From Bacteroidales bacterium Bact_22 (lineage in GTDB: Bacteria; Bacteroidota; Bacteroidia; Bacteroidales; F082), in assembly GCA_001603665.1 (NCBI GenBank), contig LUZN01000006.1, forward strand, positions 1 to 50,301: 50,301 bases of DNA. Reading direction: 5' to 3'. The stretch's first letter is position 1. Each line of letters starts with the position of its first letter. The notes beneath the pieces were generated by a model that had not been told where the DNA came from, made no database searches, and worked only from the letters and a program-made list of their open reading frames with translations. This document shows, one piece after another, positions 16,642-24,017 of this stretch. The translations under genes were made by a program, and so were the position numbers.

Positions 16642-16968
16642 TTAGAAGTCGACGCCATCATCGTCATCATCATCAAGATATGACGAGATGATTTCGACTG
16701 TTTTGCCGCCTTTCCCCTCTTCAATTCTGTTCTGATATGCCATGATGCCTAGCGCCACGAGCGACAATGCCAAGGCCGTTTTCACCCATTTGTTTATTGG
16801 CATGATACATATTCCTATGATTATCAGCAAGATAGGCCATAAGTCAATCAAAACATCCCAATCCAAATCAACATCGAAGAATGTCACGCAAAGTGCTATG
16901 ATACCTATGACTATGAGGACCATGCCATTGCCGAAGCCTACGTTTTTATTGTTTTCGTTATTGTCCAT
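16642..16968 (-). CDS. Small membrane protein, LiaF/DUF5668-like
   Basis: About 108 aa when started at 16968 (MDNNENNKNVGFG); the upstream in-frame TTG-type extension adds nothing recognisable. Four hydrophobic segments are seen, including GMVLIVIGIIALCVTFF, LWPILLIIIGICIM and TALALSLVALGIMAYQ. The LWPILLIIIG motif is the hallmark of the LiaF-type transmembrane domain found next to PspC proteins. It ends in a striking acidic tail with six consecutive Asp. Its start overlaps the end of the pspC gene by 11 bp, and pspC itself ends in a related LWPMILIIIG segment. Probably part of an envelope-stress sensing module; role unproven. Confidence 0.8.
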   Translation of the reverse strand: MDNNENNKNVGFGNGMVLIVIGIIALCVTFFDVDLDWDVLIDLWPILLIIIGICIMPINKWVKTALALSLVALGIMAYQNRIEEGKGGKTVEIISSYLDDDDDDGVDF

Positions 16969-17404
16969 TGTTATTGTTTTTAAAAGAGTTAGCAAGAATT
17001 ACAGCACCAATGATGATAAGGATCATCGGCCACAGTTTCCACACCCATGCCACATACAGGAAGTTGTCGGCCAGCGCCACCAAACCGATGAAAATCAGTA
17101 TCAAGCTGGCAATCAGGGCTCCGTTGCCCGATTTCTTCTCTTCCCTTTCGTCCTTCGGCGTTATGTCGATGGGCTCATCCTTTTTATATCCGGTATCACC
17201 TTGCCCCAACAGATGTTCTTCAGGCACCACGATCCAGAGGATGATATACATCCAGAAGCCGAAGCCGCCACCGATCATTGCCACCACGAATAGCACTCGC
17301 ATCAGGGTGACGTCGATGTTGAAGTAGTTAGCCAATCCTGCGCAAACACCAGCGATCATTTTGTTGGTGCGGGCACGTTCAAGTTTTTTTGCGTTGTTTT
17401 CCAT
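16958..17404 (-). CDS. PspC domain protein with LiaF-like C-terminal half
   Basis: Membrane protein of 148 aa. Residues 8-62 are a classic PspC domain (LERARTNKMIAGVCAGLANY, then FGFWMYIILWIVVPEE), known from phage-shock and LiaRS-like envelope stress responses. After a charged linker (about 72-95) come two more membrane segments, GALIASLILIFIGLVAL and LWPMILIIIGAVILAN, of the DUF5668/LiaF kind. So the two halves of the usual module are joined, and a second LiaF-like copy follows as a separate overlapping gene. No PspA or LiaR homologue is adjacent. The family is clear; the signal it responds to is not known. Confidence 0.88.
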   Translation of the reverse strand: MENNAKKLERARTNKMIAGVCAGLANYFNIDVTLMRVLFVVAMIGGGFGFWMYIILWIVVPEEHLLGQGDTGYKKDEPIDITPKDEREEKKSGNGALIASLILIFIGLVALADNFLYVAWVWKLWPMILIIIGAVILANSFKNNNNGQ

Positions 17405-17457
17405 ATCTTAAAAAATGTTACAATTAAACTCCATCAAATATCATACCAAATTGATGA

Positions 17458-17480
17458 TTTTTCGTACTTATAACGAAAAA
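17458..17480. terminator. Possible bidirectional hairpin upstream of pspC
   Basis: Stem TTTTTCGT/ACGAAAAA around a 7-base loop ACTTATA. The A and T runs are inside the stem, and the GC content is low, so it is a weak terminator candidate for the acyltransferase gene that would otherwise read into pspC. Confidence 0.35.
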
Positions 17481-17526
17481 AAGTGGATTTTGCTGCATCA
17501 AATTGTAAAAAATGACAAAATGTCAA

Positions 17527-19308
17527 TTATTCCTTGCCAAAACGTTTGTAGTAGGCAGGACGTTTCTCCTCAGGGATATCTTTGAGCATCATGTCGAGCT
17601 CTTCCTTCGGATAGTCGGCAAAGTTAAGCAGAAGAAGTCCGTCGAGGGTGTCGTTGAAGTCAGGGTCGACGTTGAAACACAAGAACTTAGAGTTGATCTT
17701 GAGATATTTCTTAAACAGCGTAGGCATGCGGTAGTCACCGTTGCTGAGCTTCATAAGGTAGCGGTCAAACTTGTCGACGGTTTCCATATTCTTTTCCATC
17801 AAAACCTGAATGTCACACTTGTTGAAGTTAGGCACAAATGGGGTTTTAGGATGGAACAGCTGCGATATCTCCTCGTTGGTATGCTTCGTTGTGACGTAGT
17901 AAACCATGAGGCTCTGGTAGAACTTCGGGTACCAGCTGCTGATGCTGACAGGTCCGATGAAGTAGTTCATCTTCGGGTAACGCATGATGGTTTCCATCAG
18001 TCCTTTCAGGAGGAGCAGAAGCGGAAGGATGTCTTTCTGGTAGTCGACCGACACGAACGAACGGCCGAGCTCTATCGTCTCTTTCAGATAAGGCTCGAAT
18101 TTCGGGTCGATATTAAACAGCGAGTCGACGTAGAAGCCGCGTGCGCCGTAGTTTTCATAAATCTCATCTCCAATACCGATACGATAGCCGCCAGCTATGG
18201 TCTGCTCCTTGGTATCCCAGAGGATGAGGTGCTTGTAATATGTATCGTAGTTGTCGGTGTCGATGCTCTTTCCGGTGCCTTCGCCCACTGCGCGGAATGC
18301 CTCTTCACGACGACGGCCCATCTCGTGCATCACATGCGGAATCTTGTCATAATCGGCGAGATAGCACTCGAAGTCGGCAGTGGTAAACAACAGCGATTTC
18401 TTGCGGATGGCGCGGAGCTCGCGGGCAAGGTCCGACGGACGGAACGGCGGGTCGATAGGATCGCTGACGCGTGAACGGAACTTCTTGGTCTCCTGCGAGA
18501 TATTGGCCTGCAAGGCGTAGCTGCGGTTTTTGAGATATGCCGCGAGAGCTTCAGGAGTCTCATATTGAGCCACCTCCGACTGAAGAATCGGCTTACCTAT
18601 CTTGATGATAATCTTTTTGTTACGCTTGTTGAGCAACTCCTTCACGAGGCGGAAGGTGCCAAGAATAGGATGTATCCTCGTCAGGAAGTAGAACTTATGC
18701 GAGTTATTGCCGTCGAAATACACAGGAATCACAGGCACATTGGTCTTCTGCACGAGCTTGGCTATCGACGGCGACCATGCGATATCCTCCGGGAAGCTAT
18801 GTCCGTGATAGCGAGCCACCTCGCCTGCCGGGAACACACCCAAGCCATGACCTTCCTTGAGCTGATTCAACGAAGCCCTGATGCCGCCGTTACTTCCCGC
18901 CAGCTCCTTATTATTTTCAAAAGGATTGACTGAGAAGAACACATCTTTAAGATTCGGAATGAATCCAAGGACGAAATTCGCCATGATCTTAAAGTCGGGA
19001 CGCACTTTCGCGATAGCGTTGTAAAGGATGATTCCTTCGATAGCTCCGAACGGATGGTTGCAAACGAGCATGAAAGGACCTTCCTTCGGGATGCAGTTGA
19101 GCTCATTCTCATTTACGTCATAAGTGATGTTATAACGCATGAGCATGTCGTCGGTAAACGGCAAATTCTCGAGGTCGGCTGATGGTGAATACAAGCGGTT
19201 AATCTTCCGGAAGCCCAAGATATTCAAGCCAAGAGCTACGAGTGGCTTGGTCAGTTTGCTCCACTTGAAGTATCTGATGATATCGTCGCTTGTAATAAGT
19301 TTTTTCAT
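17527..19308 (-). CDS. Bifunctional acyltransferase, OlsF/GlsF-like (PlsC domain fused to GNAT-type N-acyltransferase)
   Basis: Two enzymes in one chain, an arrangement known from OlsF-type ornithine/glycine lipid synthases. The N-terminal half (about 60-250) is a PlsC-like O-acyltransferase with NHPFGAIEG (His85, Glu91, spacing HX5E rather than HX4D) and GVFPAGE (158-163). The C-terminal half (about 300-450) is the OlsB/hemolysin-like N-acyltransferase, with GEGTGKSIDTDNYD, GGYRIGIG and the marker ETIELGRSFVS. About 100 extra residues follow. In known systems the C-terminal part links a 3-hydroxy acyl chain to an amino acid and the N-terminal part adds a second chain. The head group (ornithine, glycine, or other) cannot be told. 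It is monocistronic with a well-formed promoter. Confidence 0.85.
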   Translation of the reverse strand: MKKLITSDDIIRYFKWSKLTKPLVALGLNILGFRKINRLYSPSADLENLPFTDDMLMRYNITYDVNENELNCIPKEGPFMLVCNHPFGAIEGIILYNAIAKVRPDFKIMANFVLGFIPNLKDVFFSVNPFENNKELAGSNGGIRASLNQLKEGHGLGVFPAGEVARYHGHSFPEDIAWSPSIAKLVQKTNVPVIPVYFDGNNSHKFYFLTRIHPILGTFRLVKELLNKRNKKIIIKIGKPILQSEVAQYETPEALAAYLKNRSYALQANISQETKKFRSRVSDPIDPPFRPSDLARELRAIRKKSLLFTTADFECYLADYDKIPHVMHEMGRRREEAFRAVGEGTGKSIDTDNYDTYYKHLILWDTKEQTIAGGYRIGIGDEIYENYGARGFYVDSLFNIDPKFEPYLKETIELGRSFVSVDYQKDILPLLLLLKGLMETIMRYPKMNYFIGPVSISSWYPKFYQSLMVYYVTTKHTNEEISQLFHPKTPFVPNFNKCDIQVLMEKNMETVDKFDRYLMKLSNGDYRMPTLFKKYLKINSKFLCFNVDPDFNDTLDGLLLLNFADYPKEELDMMLKDIPEEKRPAYYKRFGKE

Positions 19309-19326
19309 TACTCGTTTTTAAACTTG

Positions 19327-19356
19327 CAAATATACAACATTTTTCAATACGTACAA
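19327..19356 (-). promoter_or_regulatory. Promoter of the fused acyltransferase gene
   Basis: On the minus strand TTG (19356-19354), a 19 bp spacer and TATATTTG (19334-19327) fit the Bacteroidota consensus exactly. The start codon at 19308 lies 18 bp downstream of the -7 box. It is divergent from the iorA promoter, about 35 bp away. Confidence 0.8.
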
Positions 19357-19390
19357 CAAAATAATTTTTATTTAAATCTCTAAAAAGGCA

Positions 19391-19420
19391 TTGCCATATG
19401 AAAATTTTTTCATAAATTTG
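19391..19420 (+). promoter_or_regulatory. Promoter of iorAB
   Basis: TTG (19391-19393), a 19 bp spacer and TAAATTTG (19413-19420) match the Bacteroidota -33/-7 pattern. The predicted leader before the iorA ATG at 19460 is about 33 bases and AT-rich. Confidence 0.8.
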
Positions 19421-19459
19421 CCGAATTCTAGAGAACAACAATATTAAAATTTAAAATAC

Positions 19460-21040
19460 ATGAAGAAAATCTTATTACTTGGTGATGAGGCCATTGCACA
19501 GGGCTTTATTGATGCCGGAGGCAGTGCCATCAACAGTTATCCGGGCACTCCTTCCACACAGATTACGGAGTATGTCATAAACTCTAAACAGGCCAAGGAA
19601 CAGGGCGTTATCGCCAACTGGTGCGCCAACGAGAAGACAGCTCTTGAGGCTTCGTTAGGTGTGGCTTATGCCGGAAAACGCGCCATGACATGTATGAAGC
19701 ATGTCGGTCTTAACGTGTGCGGCGACCCGTTTATGAATGCCGCCATCATCGGAACTAAAGGCGTTCTGGTAGTTGTTGCCGACGACCCGAGCATGTTCTC
19801 ATCGCAGGATGAGCAAGACAGCCGTTTCTACGGTCACTGGGCTATGATACCGATGTTGGAGCCTTCAAACCAGCAAGAGGCGTACGACATGGTACATTAT
19901 GGTTTTGAGTTGAGCGAAAAGCTTGGCACTCCGGTGCTTTACCGCATCCCTACCCGTCTGGCACACAGCCGCGCAGGTGTTGAACTGAGACCAGCACGCA
20001 AGCAGAACGAGCTCACCGAGCCAGCCGACGCAAAGTCGTTCGTGCTCCTTCCTGCCAACGCAAAACGCCTTTACAGACAGTTGATCGACAAACAGCCGAC
20101 ATTTACAAAAATGTCTGAAGAGTCTGGCTACAACAAATTCATTGAAGGCACCGACAAGAAGATAGGCATCATCACTACAGGTATTGCATACAACTATCTT
20201 ATGGAAAACTTCCCTAACGGGAAATGCCCATATCCAGTGGTGAAGATCACACAATATCCGTTGCCATACAACATGATCAACAAGCTTTATGACGAATGCG
20301 ATGAGATTCTCGTCCTCGAAGACGGACAGCCATTCGTTGAGGAGCAGGTTAAAGGTTTCCTCGGCAAAGGAAAGAAAGTGAGAGGCCGTCTTGACGAGAC
20401 CATCCGCCGCGACGGAGAACTCAACGCCGAGAAAGTTGCTAAAGCATTAGGTTTGAAGGCTGAAGCAACATTAGCTGTGCCGGAAGTCGTGACCAACCGT
20501 CCTCCGGCGCTCTGCCAGGGCTGCCCGCACGTCGACAGCTACACAGCATTGAACGAGGTGATGGCAAAACATAAGGGTGGCAAGGTATTTGGCGACATCG
20601 GCTGCTATACCTTAGGTTTCAACATGGGCGCCATCAACACCACAGTGTGCATGGGTGCTTCCATCACAATGGCCAAGGGAGCCAGCGAGGTGGGTATCTT
20701 CCCGAGCGTGGCAGTCATCGGTGACGGCACCTTCGGTCACAGCGGCTTGACAGGTCTCATGGACTGCGTCAACGAGAAAGCTAACGTCGTCGTCATGATC
20801 CTCGACAATGACATCACCGCCATGACAGGTGGTCAGCCATCGTCGGCACACAACAAGATCCGCCGCATCTGCGAAGGTCTCGGTGTAGAGCCTGAGCATA
20901 TCCGCGACATCATCCCGTTGCCGAAGAACCACGAGGAGAACGTCAGAATCATCGAAGAAGAGGTCAACTATAACGGTGTGTCGGTCATCATCCCTCACCG
21001 CACCTGCATCGTCGAGTTGAAGAAACATTTAAAGAAATAA
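19460..21040 (+). CDS. iorA: Indolepyruvate oxidoreductase alpha subunit (no ferredoxin domain)
   Basis: Catalytic subunit of the ferredoxin-linked enzyme that converts arylpyruvates such as indolepyruvate to aryl-acetyl-CoA, used in aromatic amino acid fermentation or, in reverse, synthesis. The N-terminal pyrimidine-binding part has DEAIAQGFIDAGGSAINSYPGTPST and WCANEKTALEASLGVAYAGKR. The C-terminal TPP-binding part has PPALCQGCPH, GDIGCYTLG and GDGTFGHSG...LDNDITAMTGGQP. It ends at HRTCIVELKKHLKK, so the 4Fe-4S ferredoxin domain of longer (about 600 aa) family members is missing; 526 aa appears usual in Bacteroidota. It is followed by iorB after 55 bp of AT-rich repeat. Confidence 0.94.
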   Translation: MKKILLLGDEAIAQGFIDAGGSAINSYPGTPSTQITEYVINSKQAKEQGVIANWCANEKTALEASLGVAYAGKRAMTCMKHVGLNVCGDPFMNAAIIGTKGVLVVVADDPSMFSSQDEQDSRFYGHWAMIPMLEPSNQQEAYDMVHYGFELSEKLGTPVLYRIPTRLAHSRAGVELRPARKQNELTEPADAKSFVLLPANAKRLYRQLIDKQPTFTKMSEESGYNKFIEGTDKKIGIITTGIAYNYLMENFPNGKCPYPVVKITQYPLPYNMINKLYDECDEILVLEDGQPFVEEQVKGFLGKGKKVRGRLDETIRRDGELNAEKVAKALGLKAEATLAVPEVVTNRPPALCQGCPHVDSYTALNEVMAKHKGGKVFGDIGCYTLGFNMGAINTTVCMGASITMAKGASEVGIFPSVAVIGDGTFGHSGLTGLMDCVNEKANVVVMILDNDITAMTGGQPSSAHNKIRRICEGLGVEPEHIRDIIPLPKNHEENVRIIEEEVNYNGVSVIIPHRTCIVELKKHLKK

Positions 21041-21043
21041 ATG

Positions 21044-21085
21044 TTTGAATTTTGAATTTTAAATTTTGAATTTTGAATTTTAAAT
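21044..21085. repeat. TTTGAATTT/TAAATTTTGAATT repeat between iorA and iorB
   Basis: At least four iterations of TTTTGAATTT with TAAA spacers occupy almost the whole gap between iorA and iorB. It is the reverse complement of the word family at 6731-6780. Confidence 0.75.
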
Positions 21086-21095
21086 CCAGAAAAAT

Positions 21096-21665
21096 ATGAA
21101 AAAAGATATCGTTTTGTGTGGTGTTGGTGGTGACGGCATAGTGTCGGTTGCCAAAATCATCTCAGATGCTGCCCTCAACATGGGTATGAACCTGAAACAA
21201 TCGGAAATCCATGGCATGTCGCAGCGCGGCGGCTCGGTGTTCTCGCATCTGCGTTTGTCAAGCGAGCCTATCTTCGCCGATGTCATCCCTGAAGGCAAGG
21301 CCGACATTATCCTTTCGAGCGAGCCTATGGAAGCCCTGCGCTATCTGCCATGGCTCAGCAAGGAAGGCTGGGTGATCACCAACTCCGACCCGTTCATCAA
21401 TATTAACAACTACCCTGACATCGAGAAGGTGCATGCCGAGTTAAAAAAACTCAAACATGTAGTGATGTTCGACGCCAACGAGGTGGCAAAACAGCTCAAG
21501 GCACGTTCCAACATGGTGCTTCTCGGAGCGACCATCCCATATCTCGGCATCGAGATGGCTAAGGTGGAAGAGGCCATAGCACATATCTTCGGCAAGAAAG
21601 GCCAGGATGTGGTTGACCTTAACATCAAGGCAGTGAGAGCGGGATACGCTGAAGCAACAAAATAA
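21096..21665 (+). CDS. iorB: Indolepyruvate oxidoreductase beta subunit
   Basis: Gamma-domain subunit of the 2-oxoacid:ferredoxin oxidoreductase superfamily, partner of IorA in binding CoA and forming the active enzyme. It opens with KDIVLCGVGGDGIVSVAKII, the typical glycine-rich start, followed by the family signature EIHGMSQRGGSVFSHLRLS (about 47-65). Mid-chain DIILSSEPMEALRYLPWL and the late MVLLGATIPYLGIEM segment are also characteristic. The 189 aa length is normal. It overlaps nothing, and its stop runs directly into a 14 bp tandem repeat and a palindrome that may end the transcript before the M23 gene. Confidence 0.94.
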   Translation: MKKDIVLCGVGGDGIVSVAKIISDAALNMGMNLKQSEIHGMSQRGGSVFSHLRLSSEPIFADVIPEGKADIILSSEPMEALRYLPWLSKEGWVITNSDPFININNYPDIEKVHAELKKLKHVVMFDANEVAKQLKARSNMVLLGATIPYLGIEMAKVEEAIAHIFGKKGQDVVDLNIKAVRAGYAEATK

Positions 21666-21696
21666 TTGACAATTGATAATTGACAATTGATAATTG
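21664..21696 (+). repeat. AATTGACAATTGAT tandem repeat after iorB
   Basis: Two perfect copies of the 14 bp unit (21664-21677 and 21678-21691) plus a partial third, beginning on the last bases of the iorB stop codon. The same repeat type is found inside the M20 gene at 42230-42262. Confidence 0.85.
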
Positions 21697-21721
21697 TAGG
21701 GACGCACCGCGTGCGTCCCTA
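21697..21721. repeat. AGGGACGCA palindrome downstream of iorB
   Basis: Stem TAGGGACGCAC/GTGCGTCCCTA around a 3-base loop (CGC), directly abutting the AATTGACAATTGAT repeat. It is a GTAGGGACGCAC-family palindrome. It sits 20 bp before the M23 lipoprotein start and may act as a terminator or processing site. Confidence 0.85.
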
Positions 21722-21740
21722 TTTATGAAAACAAAAAAAC

Positions 21741-22955
21741 ATGAAAAGAATCACACCATTATTGGTTTTATTGATGTTTTTGGTTTCGTGCGGTTGCAGA
21801 AACGAGGAGACATCAGGTAAAAAGACAAAGAAACAGGCTGAACCGCAGTATCTGTATGGCATCTGCATCGATTCGCTCGACGTGTTGGAAGGCCAAGTGC
21901 AGAAAAACGAATTTCTAGCCAACATCTTGCAAAAAGAAGGTGTGAGTTATGGTACCGTCAACTATATAGACAGGAACCACCGCGGTGTTTTCGACGTGCG
22001 AAAGATCAAAGTCGGCAACAAATACACGTTTTTGCTGACGCGCGACAGCATCCCGACGGCGAAATACTGGATTTATGAAATCGACAGGACAAACTACGCC
22101 GTTTTTCAGCTGACCGATTCATTATCAGCATGGAGGGGTGAGAAAGAAGTCATCACGAAAGTCGAACACGTGGGCGTGGAAATCAAGTCGAGCCTGTGGA
22201 ATGCCATGAGAGAGGCAGGCTGCGACGCCAGTCTGATACTCGAACTGTCCGACATCTACGCTTGGACCATCGACTTCTTCGGCATCCAGGCCGGCGACTC
22301 ATGCAAGGTTATCTATGAAGAAAAATATATCGTGCACGATACAATTCCTTTTGGCATCGGTAACGTGCTGGCAGCTTATTTCAAGAGCGGCGGCGACAGC
22401 AAATATGCTTTCAGCTATGAACAAGACGGGCGCAAGGAATATTTCGACGAGAAAGGTGAGAACTTACGCAAGGCTTTCCTGAAGGCTCCGTTGAACTACC
22501 GTCGCATCAGCTCCACCTTCTCGGAGGCGAGGATGCATCCGGTGCATAAGATCGTTCGTCCGCATCATGGTGTCGACTATGCTGCTCCGAGCGGGACACC
22601 GGTGCAATCGATTGGTGACGGCACCGTCATCGCGAAAGGCTGGGACAACAAAGGCGGCGGCAACTACCTGAAAATCAAACACAACAGCACTTATACCACT
22701 ACTTACATGCACCTCAAAGGCTTCGCCAAGGGCATTGCTCAGGGTACGAAGGTGAAACAAGGCCAAACGATAGGATATGTAGGAATGACGGGCACTGCCA
22801 CGGGACCGCATCTCGACTTCCGTCTGCAGAAAAACGGCACCTACATCGATCCGCTGAAGTTCAAATCACCGAGTGCCGACCCTGTAAAAAAAGAGAACCT
22901 CGACCAGTACAAGGCTGACATCGAGGTCCTGATGAAGATTCTGAGAGAACATTAG
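21741..22955 (+). CDS. M23 family metallopeptidase lipoprotein
   Basis: Cell-envelope protein predicted to cleave peptidoglycan cross-links or act as a hydrolase regulator. The N-terminus carries a lipobox, LVSC with Cys17, so it should be lipid anchored. Residues from about 250 form the LytM/M23 domain: HHGVDYAAPSGTPV contains the zinc ligands His and Asp of HxxxD, followed by GGGNYLKIKH and TYMHLKGFAKG. The last motif reads GPHLDF instead of the common GPHLHF, so the second His of HxH is Asp. LytM domains with altered ligands can be inactive, but Asp can still bind zinc; activity is open. The N-terminal 200 residues are unlike known domains to me. Its 3' end is 3 bp from the convergent glsB. 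Confidence 0.88.
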   Translation: MKRITPLLVLLMFLVSCGCRNEETSGKKTKKQAEPQYLYGICIDSLDVLEGQVQKNEFLANILQKEGVSYGTVNYIDRNHRGVFDVRKIKVGNKYTFLLTRDSIPTAKYWIYEIDRTNYAVFQLTDSLSAWRGEKEVITKVEHVGVEIKSSLWNAMREAGCDASLILELSDIYAWTIDFFGIQAGDSCKVIYEEKYIVHDTIPFGIGNVLAAYFKSGGDSKYAFSYEQDGRKEYFDEKGENLRKAFLKAPLNYRRISSTFSEARMHPVHKIVRPHHGVDYAAPSGTPVQSIGDGTVIAKGWDNKGGGNYLKIKHNSTYTTTYMHLKGFAKGIAQGTKVKQGQTIGYVGMTGTATGPHLDFRLQKNGTYIDPLKFKSPSADPVKKENLDQYKADIEVLMKILREH

Positions 22956-22958
22956 TTC

Positions 22959-23999
22959 TTATTCCTCTTCCTTAATATCTTTTTTCTTAAGTCGAATTTT
23001 ACTCAGCGGGCTGTCAGGCCGCGTGATTTTGAACAGTTTACGCCTCATAAACAGCGGGTTACGCATAATGTACGACTTAAAGTGGCGCTCGCTCTTCTCG
23101 GGGTAGATGTCTTTCACCGCCACGAGGATACCCGTCTCATCTGTCTCGCCGAAGGCATGATTGTAGGCGGTACCGAATGAGCGCATGGTCGACGACAGGT
23201 TCATGTAGGCGTTGACGAGTGGCGGTACATACGAGCCGAGCTCGCGCACCGAACGTTGTAGAATCTGGTAGTCTTCCTTATAGTTGCGGCCGGTAAACAG
23301 CTCGTGAAGCTTGTTGTAGTCGGTCTCGATGAGGAGCGGCTCGTTTGGCCACACCAGTCCGTCTTTATCAGGAAAATGTTTCTGATAGAAATAAAGAATC
23401 ATGTCCTTGGCCTGACGGTTCATGTGCGGATACATGGTGATCTTTCCGAAATAATATTTCGTGTTGCGAATCTCCATCGCCAGCGTGGCAAGGCCATCCC
23501 AGAGGTTATCGAGCGAATACATGCCTTTGCGTATGTCGGCGCTCGGCTGATAGGCCGGCTGCACAAACGAGCGTCCCAGCTCGAGGGTGTAAGGCAGGTA
23601 TTTATTGATGAAAGTATCAGTAAAATGGAACAGTTCGGCTGTCGGGGTGTAGAGTGCGCCGTCGACCGAATGGAACATGTTGCTGCCATGGATGAAACGG
23701 TAGCCGCCCACTATCTCCTCCTCCACCGGGTCCCAGACGATGAGCTGCTTGAAGCAATATGGTTCCGGCAGAAGGTCAAACTCGTCGATATCGAGGGGTT
23801 TGCCGGTGCCGCCGCCTTCTGTGGCGAACGACAGCTCACGCAGACGGCCTATCTCCTGCATGATGTTTGGTGACAGCGCCGCCGTGGTGATGTAGATCTC
23901 TTTATTGCCGTGGTTGGTGTGACGGAGAAAATGTTTTCTCTTCAGCTCTTTCTTGATAAGCTCGCGGGGTACCGGAGGGATGATATACGATAAGTCCAT
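22959..23999 (-). CDS. glsB: Amino-acid N-acyltransferase, GlsB/OlsB-like (GNAT fold)
   Basis: Predicted to transfer a 3-hydroxy acyl chain from ACP to the amine of an amino acid, making the lyso form of glycine or ornithine lipids. In Bacteroides the equivalent pair GlsB/GlsA makes glycine lipids. Motifs match the C-terminal half of the fused enzyme at 17527-19308: LRELSFATEGGGTGKPLDID, GGYRFIHGSN and LELGRSFVQPAYQ. I start at ATG 23999 (MDLSYIIPP) because the longer frame begins with TTG. It follows glsA by 18 bp and is the last gene of the nrdD-nrdG-glsA-glsB run. The amino acid used is not readable; glycine is the best guess from relatives. Confidence 0.85.
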   Translation of the reverse strand: MDLSYIIPPVPRELIKKELKRKHFLRHTNHGNKEIYITTAALSPNIMQEIGRLRELSFATEGGGTGKPLDIDEFDLLPEPYCFKQLIVWDPVEEEIVGGYRFIHGSNMFHSVDGALYTPTAELFHFTDTFINKYLPYTLELGRSFVQPAYQPSADIRKGMYSLDNLWDGLATLAMEIRNTKYYFGKITMYPHMNRQAKDMILYFYQKHFPDKDGLVWPNEPLLIETDYNKLHELFTGRNYKEDYQILQRSVRELGSYVPPLVNAYMNLSSTMRSFGTAYNHAFGETDETGILVAVKDIYPEKSERHFKSYIMRNPLFMRRKLFKITRPDSPLSKIRLKKKDIKEEE

Positions 24000-24017
24000 G
24001 ATTCTCAATATTTTACG

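Noticed and set aside
17512-18474. 320-codon plus-strand open frame
   Set aside because: Antisense to the fused acyltransferase C-terminal half; no family resemblance and no start signal.
19460-21040. iorA as a 3'-truncated gene because the ferredoxin domain is absent
   Set aside because: The frame ends cleanly, iorB follows and the length appears usual for Bacteroidota; no leftover ferredoxin-like codons are seen downstream.
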